From: Clostridiales bacterium | Lineage (GTDB): Bacteria > Bacillota > Clostridia > Oscillospirales > Oscillospiraceae | DNA length: 6,441 nt | Assembly (NCBI GenBank): GCA_003516765.1 | Contig: DPCD01000015.1 | Location: 4,003 to 10,443, forward strand | Direction of reading: 5' to 3' | The notes under the pieces: generated by a model | What the model was told of the DNA's origin: nothing | The model's database searches: none | Seen by the model: only the letters and a program-made list of their open reading frames with translations | Made by a program: the position numbers and the translations under genes | In this document: positions 1-4,880 of the stretch, in pieces | Numbering within the stretch: position 1 is the stretch's first letter | Layout: each line of letters opens with the position of its first letter

Positions 1-101
1 TTGCCTGTGCGGAAAAGATCGCCGAAATTGACCGGCAGATGCAGGATATGTACCGCCGCATCGCGGACGCGGAAGCGAATGCAGACGCCGCCAAAAAGTA
101 A
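1..101 (+). CDS. 3' end of an unidentified gene, C-terminal 32 residues
   Basis: The third forward frame is open from the window edge to a TAA at 99-101 and encodes a highly charged, alanine-rich, helix-forming tail with motifs such as KIAEIDRQMQDMYRRIADAEA and a lysine-lysine end. The regular spacing of hydrophobic residues (I, I, M, M, I) suggests an amphipathic helix or coiled coil. This frame is preferred because it stops just before a strong + strand terminator and has a natural protein composition, whereas the frame-1 reading that crosses into the next gene is rich in Arg, Cys and Ser. Nothing in this short tail identifies a family, so no function is assigned. The gene converges on the minus-strand nuclease gene that ends at 159. 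Confidence 0.6.
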   Translation, partial: ACAEKIAEIDRQMQDMYRRIADAEANADAAKK

Positions 102-120
102 AGTTTGCTTCTTTCAGAGA

Positions 121-157
121 GGCCGGCAGCTGCATGGTTTTGCAGCTGCCGGTCTTT
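121..157. terminator. Hairpin terminator between convergent genes
   Basis: A perfect 12-bp stem pairs 123-134 with 141-152 and encloses the six-base loop TGGTTT. It can be lengthened to 14 bp by a G-T and a G-C pair (121-122 with 153-154). On the + strand the stem is followed directly by TCTTTCTC, a modest T-rich tail, so it should end transcription of the gene stopping at 101. The minus-strand gene stops at 159, immediately beside it, so the same hairpin can cap that mRNA too, although the T-tract on that side is poor. Confidence 0.75.
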
Positions 158-158
158 C

Positions 159-1751
159 TCAGTCCTTCCAGGTATCGATTAGAAGCTCGATCTCTGACGT
201 GAACCGCCGCAGCCTTTGATTGGACTGCTCTTTGCAGGCCATCGCGACCGCAACAAGCCGCTGCGCCGTCTCGATAAGCTGCGCAAAGACCTCGTTCTTT
301 CTCGCGCGCCCCTTCTTCTCAACGCGCTGACCCTCTGTGACCATCAGGAACTTTCCATGCAGCAGATCAAATTCTGTTCCACTGAACGGGGCGACCGCGC
401 AGTAGCCTTCCGAAACCAGCCGGTCACGGAAGGCTTCACAGTTTTCTTCGTCCCCATGATTGACAAACACAACGCGCGGTTTGCGCTTGATCGCCTGTAC
501 CCATTTGAGAAGCCCGTCTCTGTCCGCGTGCCCACTGGTGCCGTGCAGGACACAGATCTCGGCACTGACCGAGATCTCCTCACCAAATAAGCGGACTGTT
601 TTTGCGCCGTTCAGCAGACTACGCCCCAGCGTTCCCTCCGCCTGATATCCGGCGAACAGGATGATATTCTCCCATTTCCAGAGATTGTGCTTGAGGTGGT
701 GCCGGATACGTCCCGCGTCACACATGCCGCTTGCGGATAGTATAACTTTCGGGCGCAGGTCTTCATTGATCTTCTTGGATTCTTCCACACGTTCCGTCAG
801 ATACAGATTGGCGGACCAGAGCGGATTGATTCCCTGCCGCAGCAGATTTCTCGTTTCAGCATCGAGATATTCCGGCTCGCACTGCATGAAAACAGCCGTC
901 GCCGCCTCAGCAAGCGGGCTGTCCAGATAGACCGGCCAGCCGTCATGCCCCTGCACCAGCCGTTTCTGCTTGATCTCCCGGATCGCATACAAAAGCTCCT
1001 GCGTTCTGCCGACCGCGAACGCCGGAACGATCACGCTGCCGCCCCGGTCAAAGGCGCGCTGCAAAACAGCGGCAAGCTCAGCAACGGTATCTCCGGGCTT
1101 CTCATGCAGGCGGTTTCCGTAGGTGGATTCGATCACCAGATAATCCGCCTCATCCACCGTCAGAGGCGCACCGATCAGCGGCAGGCCCGTATTGCCGACA
1201 TCGCCGCTGAAGACAAGCTTCCTTGTTTCTCCGCCTTCCGTCAACCACAGCTCCACACAGGCGGCACCAAGCAGATGACCAACATCGGTAAATCGGACCT
1301 CTACGCCCTCCGCTGCTTTGATACGCTCCGCGTAGCTGCACGGGCGCAGCAGCCGCAATACGCCCGCCGCGTCCTCGGTCGTATAGACCGGTTCCACGGC
1401 GGCGCGACCGGCGCGCACCGCCTTTCGGTTCATCCACTCCGCATCGGACACCTGAATGTTCGCCGAGTCCATCAGCATGATCCGGCAGAGATTTTCCGTT
1501 GCTTGCGTCGCATAGACCTTGCCACGGAATCCGTCCTTATACAGCTTGGGCAGCATGCCAGAGTGATCGATATGCGCGTGTGTCAGAAAAACTGCATCGA
1601 TCTGTCCCGGCAAAACCGGAAGCGGCGCGTTTTCAAAAACATTGACCCCCTGCTCCATGCCGCAATCAATCAGGAAGTAACCCCCACAGCACTCCAGAAG
1701 CGTACAGCTCCCCGTCACTTCATGCGCTGCGCCAATGAATGTAAGTTTCAT
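159..1751 (-). CDS. MBL-fold / beta-CASP ribonuclease-like metallohydrolase
   Basis: This 530-residue protein belongs to the metallo-beta-lactamase plus beta-CASP class, whose known members (CPSF73-like and bacterial or archaeal relatives) are zinc-dependent ribonucleases. All metal motifs are visible: Asp29 in LIDCG, the HAHIDH signature at 58-63, His159 in GHLLGAA, and Asp184 in FSGDVG. The beta-CASP cassette follows with acidic Glu208 in IESTYG (motif A), the GMCDAGRIRHHL segment with His351/352 (motif B) and SGHAD with His408 (motif C). The extreme C-terminus (about 480-530) is a basic, helical tail unlike a known domain; no KH RNA-binding domain is seen. The ATG at 1751 has GGAAGGAG (1759-1766) seven bases upstream. 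It is the last gene of a minus-strand operon, 27 bases after the reductase-like gene. RNA cleavage is inferred from the family; the actual substrate is unknown. Confidence 0.93.
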   Translation of the reverse strand: MKLTFIGAAHEVTGSCTLLECCGGYFLIDCGMEQGVNVFENAPLPVLPGQIDAVFLTHAHIDHSGMLPKLYKDGFRGKVYATQATENLCRIMLMDSANIQVSDAEWMNRKAVRAGRAAVEPVYTTEDAAGVLRLLRPCSYAERIKAAEGVEVRFTDVGHLLGAACVELWLTEGGETRKLVFSGDVGNTGLPLIGAPLTVDEADYLVIESTYGNRLHEKPGDTVAELAAVLQRAFDRGGSVIVPAFAVGRTQELLYAIREIKQKRLVQGHDGWPVYLDSPLAEAATAVFMQCEPEYLDAETRNLLRQGINPLWSANLYLTERVEESKKINEDLRPKVILSASGMCDAGRIRHHLKHNLWKWENIILFAGYQAEGTLGRSLLNGAKTVRLFGEEISVSAEICVLHGTSGHADRDGLLKWVQAIKRKPRVVFVNHGDEENCEAFRDRLVSEGYCAVAPFSGTEFDLLHGKFLMVTEGQRVEKKGRARKNEVFAQLIETAQRLVAVAMACKEQSNQRLRRFTSEIELLIDTWKD

Positions 1752-1778
1752 GGATACGCTCCTTCCCTGCTTTTCAGA

Positions 1779-2702
1779 TCAGATATTTTCTACAATATAT
1801 CGCTCCGCCTGCTGTGCAGCCACCGCGCCATCTGCTGCGGCAGTCAGAATGCCCCGGAGCAGCTTCGTCCGAACGTCACCAGCCGCGAAAACACCTGGAA
1901 GATTGGTTATGGTCGTTTCATTGGCGAGAATGTAACCCTGTTTATCCAGCGCGATCTGTCCATGAAACAGGTTTGTTTCCGGAACCCCACCGAGACAGAT
2001 AAACGCGCCGTCGCACGGCAGATTCCATATCTCCCCGTCCCGCTCTTCCCGGATACGGATGCTGGATACCCAGTTTGCATGAAGAAACGCCAGGACTCTG
2101 CTTCCGGCATAACGCTCAATATTTCCCATCGTTTTCAACTTGCTCATGTAGACAGGATCAATCTGCATCTGCTTACCCTGATGCACCAGGCAGACCCGTT
2201 TGGCGATACGGGAAAGGAGCATTGCCGCCTCAGCAGCCTGCTCCCCATCTCCGATTACAGCAACGGTTCTTCGTTTGTACATCATGGAGCGGCAAGCGGC
2301 GTAATAGTGAACGCCGCGTCCCAGCATTTCCGCCTCTCCCTGTACACCAAGCTTTTTCGGCGGTGCGCCGGTCGCCAGAATGACAGCGGGAGCCTGATAG
2401 GTCTGCTTCGCCGCTTCAATCACCTTGACTGGCTGCATCAGCTGCACACGACGCACCTCGTCTGTCACCATTTCTGCGCCAAATCGTTCTGCGCCGCGCT
2501 GCATTTTTTCGCTCAGGCTCAGCCCATCGATTCCGGCATCGAAGCCCGGATAGTTTTCGATATTCTCGCTCTGTACCGCCTGCCCGCCGATGCGCTGCTT
2601 TTCCAGAACGACCGCGTGAAGACCGGCTCTTGCGGCATACAATGCGGCAGAGTACCCGCCCGGACCACCGCCGACAATCACGATATCATACATATTTGCC
2701 AT
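1779..2702 (-). CDS. Thioredoxin-reductase-like flavoprotein, altered redox site
   Basis: This 307-residue protein has the low-molecular-weight thioredoxin reductase fold: FAD-binding GGGPGG at 11-16, a GGQ at 39-41 followed by ENYPG, ATGA at 110-113, and the C-terminal FAD motif AAGD at 273-276. Two catalytic features are altered. Where TrxB has C-A-V-C, this protein has Y-A-A-C (134-137), so only the second redox cysteine remains. The NADPH phosphate-binding HRRxxxR is replaced by HQGKQMQ (174-180), and GGGDTA by GDGEQA (151-156). The frame is intact, so this is a diverged enzyme rather than a decayed one. I place the start at the ATG at 2702, not the upstream ATG at 2717, because a GGGAGGT ribosome site lies between them. 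The start overlaps the thioredoxin gene by 17 bases, so the two are probably translationally coupled. It is unlikely to act as a normal NADPH-dependent dithiol reductase. NADH- or ferredoxin-linked reduction, a one-cysteine mechanism, or a non-thioredoxin partner are possible. Confidence 0.88.
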   Translation of the reverse strand: MANMYDIVIVGGGPGGYSAALYAARAGLHAVVLEKQRIGGQAVQSENIENYPGFDAGIDGLSLSEKMQRGAERFGAEMVTDEVRRVQLMQPVKVIEAAKQTYQAPAVILATGAPPKKLGVQGEAEMLGRGVHYYAACRSMMYKRRTVAVIGDGEQAAEAAMLLSRIAKRVCLVHQGKQMQIDPVYMSKLKTMGNIERYAGSRVLAFLHANWVSSIRIREERDGEIWNLPCDGAFICLGGVPETNLFHGQIALDKQGYILANETTITNLPGVFAAGDVRTKLLRGILTAAADGAVAAQQAERYIVENI

Positions 2703-3042
2703 ACAGACCTCCCGCATTCAGCCCGAGCATTTTTCTTAAAAATGCGTCAATTTCCTTCTCAGAGAAAGGGTCGATCAGAAAACCCGCCACAGCTCCGTTG
2801 ATGAACAGCAGCAGCGTCGGCAGCGCGTGAATGTTGTACCTGCGCACCAGTGCCGTCTCCGTATCGAAGTTCACACGCCCTACGGAAAGCAGACTTTCAT
2901 ACTGCTTTTCAATTGACTCCAACGCCGGAGCGAGTGCGCGGCAATACCCACACCACGGCGCCCAGAATTTCACCAGAACCGGCTTTCTCGTTTTTAACAC
3001 GTCGTCGCGAAAACTGTCTGTCGTAATTGCTTTGATTGCCAT
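2686..3042 (-). CDS. Thioredoxin with CGYC active site
   Basis: This 118-residue cytoplasmic thioredoxin-fold protein has the classical layout: a beta strand (VLVKFWAP, about 22-29), the active site WCGYC with Cys31 and Cys34, and the cis-proline loop ALPT with Pro75, followed by the LLLFING strand. The usual WCGPC is changed to WCGYC; the residue between the cysteines influences redox potential and partner choice in this family. Length is slightly above the typical 105 or so because of a short tail (about 109-118) that is encoded across the next gene's ribosome site and start. The ATG at 3042 is preceded by AAAGGAG six bases upstream, which fixes the start. It is the second gene of the operon, 79 bases after the small membrane protein, and its stop overlaps the reductase-like start. 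It is the obvious candidate partner of that flavoprotein. Confidence 0.92.
   Translation of the reverse strand: MAIKAITTDSFRDDVLKTRKPVLVKFWAPWCGYCRALAPALESIEKQYESLLSVGRVNFDTETALVRRYNIHALPTLLLFINGAVAGFLIDPFSEKEIDAFLRKMLGLNAGGLYGKYV
2707..2713 (-). promoter_or_regulatory. Ribosome binding site that sets the reductase-like start
   Basis: The minus strand reads GGGAGGT here, four bases before the ATG at 2702 and inside the thioredoxin coding sequence. An ATG at 2717 is in the same frame but lies upstream of this site, so it is not the likely start. The arrangement favours re-initiation by ribosomes finishing the thioredoxin. Confidence 0.75.
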
Positions 3043-3121
3043 ATTCCGCTCCTTTCCCGGCGCTTTGCGCCAATTCTTCTATCTTATACAACCTCCAAGC
3101 ATACACATATTCTGCCGGCAA

Positions 3122-3313
3122 CTATTTTTTCTCCGGGAACAGCACGACACCGAGCAAGATGCCGATACCGGCGCCCAGCGTCACAACAATCGACCGGTCT
3201 TTGGTCAGTTGTACACTGACCCCAAATAAGCTGCTGCTCAGCCATCCGAGCGCTCCACCCACAACCGCCAGCGCAGCGATTCGCAGGCATCCGCAAATGA
3301 TCCGCTTCTTCAA
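3122..3313 (-). CDS. Small two-helix membrane protein, function unknown
   Basis: A TTG start at 3313 with a perfect GAGGAGG (3323-3329) nine bases upstream yields a 63-residue protein. It opens with a positively charged MKKR, then a hydrophobic stretch at about 5-30 (IICGC...ALGWLSSSLF), a short polar loop QLTKDRS (35-41), and a second hydrophobic, glycine-rich stretch at about 42-60 (TLGAGIGILLGVVLF) ending EKK. The glycine spacing in the second helix (G47, G49, G51, G55) would allow tight helix packing. It is the promoter-proximal gene of the thioredoxin operon. The frame is open further upstream to a TTG at 3400, but that codon lies inside the -35 box, so the longer 92-residue reading is not transcribed. 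Two cysteines (7 and 9) sit at the membrane edge. I do not recognise a family and assign no function. Confidence 0.7.
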   Translation of the reverse strand: MKKRIICGCLRIAALAVVGGALGWLSSSLFGVSVQLTKDRSIVVTLGAGIGILLGVVLFPEKK

Positions 3314-3322
3314 CGTCGGCGT

Positions 3323-3329
3323 CCTCCTC
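3323..3329 (-). promoter_or_regulatory. Ribosome binding site that sets the TTG start
   Basis: The minus strand reads GAGGAGG here, the strongest ribosome site in this operon. It points to the TTG at 3313 as the start of the small membrane protein and contradicts any start further upstream. Confidence 0.75.
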
Positions 3330-3334
3330 TTCCC

Positions 3335-3370
3335 GAATTTACAATTAGGTCTTTGTCTTATTTGTAATTC
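3335..3370. repeat. Inverted repeat between promoter and ribosome site
   Basis: GAATTTACAA (3335-3344) faces TTGTAATTC (3362-3370). The arms are complementary over 9 bp with one bulged T and are separated by 17 bases. The repeat begins just after the -10 box of the operon promoter and ends before the ribosome site, so it covers the expected transcription start and the leader. It could be a repressor operator or a weak leader hairpin; the AT-rich arms favour a DNA site. Confidence 0.45.
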
Positions 3371-3371
3371 C

Positions 3372-3400
3372 ACTTTACCAGTAAACACCGGTCTTGTCAA
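3372..3400 (-). promoter_or_regulatory. Sigma-A-type promoter of the thioredoxin/nuclease operon
   Basis: On the minus strand a perfect -35 box TTGACA (3395-3400) is followed by a 17-base spacer and the -10 box TAAAGT (3372-3377; four of six consensus bases). Transcription should begin near 3365, giving a leader of about 50 bases before the TTG start at 3313. It lies just downstream of the terminator of the AbrB-type gene and is the only strong promoter I see for the four genes ending at 159. Confidence 0.8.
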
Positions 3401-3410
3401 GAAACCTCCG

Positions 3411-3452
3411 AAAACACAGTCAGACCTGCCGGCTGAACCATGGCAGGTCTGA
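3411..3452 (-). terminator. Terminator of the AbrB-type gene
   Basis: An 11-bp perfect stem pairs 3420-3430 with 3442-3452 around an 11-base loop. On the minus strand it is followed after a few bases by TGTGTTTTC. It starts 14 bases after the AbrB-type stop codon and ends about ten bases before the -35 box of the next operon, isolating the two transcription units. Confidence 0.65.
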
Positions 3453-3466
3453 ACAACGGATAGGTG

Positions 3467-3727
3467 CTAATCAAGATGCTCCCCGGCTTCATGCGCGATT
3501 GTTCGCACGCAGCTTTGACAGAGGTTTTTGCTCCGGAAGGAAAACAGATTCTTTTTCTCTCCGCAGAAGGTGCATGACAATTCATATTTGCGAAGAACGA
3601 TCAGCTTCCCATCCAAAAAGACTTCTATCGAGTCTTTTTCCATGATATCCAGTGTCCGCCGTAGTTCGATCGGCAGGACAATTCTGCCAAGCTCGTCCAC
3701 TTTTCTGACAATACCCGTTGCTTTCAT
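3467..3727 (-). CDS. abrB: AbrB/SpoVT-type transcription regulator with Cys4 tail
   Basis: This 86-residue protein starts MKATGIVRKVDELGRIVLPI, nearly identical to the swapped-hairpin DNA-binding domain of Bacillus AbrB, and continues with ELRRTLDI...KDSIEVFLDG (21-40). AbrB-family proteins are dimeric or tetrameric DNA-binding regulators of transition-state and stress genes. The C-terminal half differs from Bacillus AbrB: it carries two CxxC pairs (Cys52/Cys55 and Cys70/Cys73), likely a zinc ribbon or treble-clef-like module, as I recall for many clostridial AbrB relatives. The ATG at 3727 has AGGAG a few bases upstream; an in-frame TTG at 3745 precedes that ribosome site and is rejected. 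The gene is monocistronic, with its own terminator, and a 10-bp inverted repeat lies 25 bases upstream of its start, suggesting autoregulation. Targets are unknown. The symbol denotes family, not proven orthology. Confidence 0.88.
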   Translation of the reverse strand: MKATGIVRKVDELGRIVLPIELRRTLDIMEKDSIEVFLDGKLIVLRKYELSCTFCGEKKNLFSFRSKNLCQSCVRTIAHEAGEHLD

Positions 3728-3751
3728 GTCGCTTTCTCCTCTCAATACGAC

Positions 3752-3789
3752 ATATCTGGGAAGTTTGCAGGCACGACGCTCCCAGATAT
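3752..3789. repeat. 10-bp perfect inverted repeat upstream of abrB
   Basis: ATATCTGGGA (3752-3761) and TCCCAGATAT (3780-3789) are perfect inverted copies separated by 18 bases. They sit 25 to 62 bases before the AbrB-type ATG, upstream of its ribosome site. Each arm contains TGGGA, which fits the TGGNA element reported for Bacillus AbrB binding, so an autoregulatory operator is a reasonable inference. If transcribed, it would also form a leader hairpin. Confidence 0.55.
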
Positions 3790-3846
3790 CCTCCCTTTGT
3801 CTGCTTTTATACGTTCAATTATCCGGTCCCTTTCGATATGGACGGA

Positions 3847-3870
3847 AAAACGCCGTTTTCTAATTATAAT
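3847..3870. repeat. Two adjacent short palindromes
   Basis: AAAACG-C-CGTTTT (3847-3859) is an exact 6+1+6 palindrome. Three bases later comes the exact palindrome ATTATAAT (3863-3870), which contains a TATAAT on both strands. No good -35 box stands 16-18 bases from either TATAAT. This could be a regulator site in the intergenic gap, but short palindromes arise by chance in AT-rich DNA. Confidence 0.3.
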
Positions 3871-3971
3871 CGTGGCAGTCTGCTGCATCTTACATATCCA
3901 GACAGCACCATATTTACTGAACCGTAGCCTTTAAAAGTTTTGATATTAAGACTTCGTACTATCTATATATT

Positions 3972-4000
3972 ACAATATCATATTTTTCATGCTATTGCAA
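3972..4000 (-). promoter_or_regulatory. Possible minus-strand promoter for the AbrB-type gene
   Basis: The minus strand shows TTGCAA (3995-4000), a 17-base spacer, and TATTGT (3972-3977). Each box matches four of six consensus bases and the region is AT-rich. If used, the abrB-type mRNA would have a leader of roughly 240 bases containing the palindromes and the inverted repeat. A promoter closer to the gene is equally possible: TATAAA is present near 3810, but without a convincing -35 box. Confidence 0.3.
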
Positions 4001-4063
4001 GGCGTTTGAGGTATTTTTGCCTGATTATTTTCCAACCATTCCCTAAAAAACGAACCAGCGTAA

Positions 4064-4114
4064 AGCGCGTGTCCCCCGGCAGCGCGCCCGGTTCCCCGCT
4101 GCCTTGCGCTGTTT
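4064..4114 (+). terminator. Nested GC-rich hairpin with T-run, terminator-like
   Basis: GGCAGCG (4078-4084) pairs with CGCTGCC (4097-4103) around a 12-base loop. An outer stem AGCGC (4064-4068) pairs with GCGCT (4106-4110) across an uneven internal loop. On the + strand GTTTTC follows immediately, as in an intrinsic terminator. It lies upstream of the promoter at 4129-4157, so it cannot regulate that mRNA. It may end an unannotated short + strand RNA or simply insulate the promoter. Confidence 0.35.
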
Positions 4115-4128
4115 TCTGAAAATCGCTA

Positions 4129-4157
4129 TTGAAATCGGAACCTTGTATCAGTATAAT
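4129..4157 (+). promoter_or_regulatory. Near-consensus sigma-A promoter of the TIM-barrel gene
   Basis: TTGAAA (4129-4134), a 17-base spacer, and a perfect TATAAT (4152-4157). Transcription should start near 4164, leaving a leader of about 40 bases before the ATG at 4203. This is the best promoter in the window, suggesting strong housekeeping expression of the gene it drives. Confidence 0.82.
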
Positions 4158-4202
4158 GGAAAAAATAAGGTTATCAAACGCGATTGAAAGAAGGAGCCTG
4201 CC

Positions 4203-4871
4203 ATGACAAAAAGAAACGTTCCGGTCTATAACGGCACATTGCGGAATCACAGCATCCGGCTGCCGCACTGCATTCGCGAATGCAGCGGTATCCGTATTTT
4301 CGGAATGCGCATCAAATCCATTGCATTTACAACAGACGTGGCGATCATTAAGAATATCAATGCCGATGCAATCATTGCCGTCTATCCCTTCACGCCGCAG
4401 CCGACAATTTCTCAGGCGGTGATCGGTATCTCGGACGTACCAGTCTTTGTCGGCGTCGGTGGTGGAATCACAGGCGGAGACCGCTCTGTCCGGCTGGCGA
4501 TTGAGGCGGAAAATCAGGGGGCGTTTGGCGTGGTCGTCAATGCGCCGATTTCCAATGAAGTCATCTCCCGCATCAAGGAGGTTGTCGACATCCCTGTGAT
4601 TGCGACAATCGTTTCCGACCAGATGGACATCCGCAGCCGGATCGAGGCCGGGGCAGATTTTCTGAATGTATCCGGCGCAGCGGCAACGCCGCAGATCGTA
4701 AGAAGCATCCGCGCGCAGTTTCCGGATGTGCCGATTCTGGCAACGGGCGGTCCTAATGAAAAGACAATCCTGGAGACCATTCGCGCTGGCGCGAACGCCA
4801 TCACCTATTCCCCACCCAGCAACGGCGAGCTTTTTGCCAATATTATGCAAAAATACCGCGGAAAGCTTTAA
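4203..4871 (+). CDS. TIM-barrel (phosphate-binding type) protein, function unknown
   Basis: This 222-residue protein shows alternating beta strands and helices typical of a TIM barrel: IKSIAFTTDVAII (37-49), AIIAVYPF (57-63), VPVFVGVGGGITGG (79-92), FGVVVNAP (108-115), IPVIATIVS (130-138), ADFLNVSGAA (151-160), VPILATGGPN (176-185) and ANAITYSPP (197-205). The GGG at 86-88 and the ATGGPN loop near the C-terminus resemble the phosphate-binding loops of ribulose-phosphate-binding barrels (HisA/HisF, TrpF, KDPG-aldolase superfamily), but I cannot place it in a named enzyme family, and no catalytic residue can be assigned with confidence. The start is fixed by AAGGAG (4191-4196) six bases before the ATG, below a near-consensus promoter. 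It is a single-gene unit ended by a hairpin at 4881-4910, so neighbours give no clue to its reaction. No signal peptide; probably cytoplasmic. Confidence 0.85.
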   Translation: MTKRNVPVYNGTLRNHSIRLPHCIRECSGIRIFGMRIKSIAFTTDVAIIKNINADAIIAVYPFTPQPTISQAVIGISDVPVFVGVGGGITGGDRSVRLAIEAENQGAFGVVVNAPISNEVISRIKEVVDIPVIATIVSDQMDIRSRIEAGADFLNVSGAAATPQIVRSIRAQFPDVPILATGGPNEKTILETIRAGANAITYSPPSNGELFANIMQKYRGKL

Positions 4872-4880
4872 AAAGAGCAA

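Larger units (their letters stand above)
3728..4202. other. 475-base regulatory gap between divergent genes
   Basis: No convincing gene is present. The short open frames here have no ribosome site and no recognisable protein content. The gap holds the abrB-side inverted repeat (3752-3789), an odd palindrome at 3847-3859 followed by the palindrome ATTATAAT (3863-3870), an AT-rich stretch at about 3910-4060, a nested GC-rich hairpin ending in TTTT (4064-4114), and the strong + strand promoter at 4129-4157. The length and amount of structure exceed what two divergent promoters need. Confidence 0.6.

Noticed and set aside
1..219. A 72-codon + strand frame starting at the first base
   Set aside because: It reads through the terminator into the antisense of the nuclease gene; the third frame gives a natural helical C-terminus ending before the terminator.
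1779..2702. Reductase-like gene as a pseudogene
   Set aside because: Although two catalytic motifs are altered, the frame is full length, both FAD motifs are intact, and a good ribosome site and coupled start are present.
945..2801. A 618-codon open frame on the + strand
   Set aside because: It runs antisense through the nuclease and reductase-like genes and the gap between them, has no ribosome site, and is rich in Arg, His, Gln and Cys without any domain; the opposite strand has clear motifs and ribosome sites.
3314..3400. N-terminal extension of the small membrane protein from a TTG at 3400
   Set aside because: That TTG is the first half of the -35 box TTGACA, so it lies upstream of the transcription start; a perfect ribosome site supports the TTG at 3313.
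3987..4880. A 297-codon open frame on the minus strand
   Set aside because: It is antisense to the TIM-barrel gene, which has a promoter, ribosome site, terminator and recognisable fold. The antisense product is low-complexity Asp/Arg/Cys-rich and its frame crosses the promoter.
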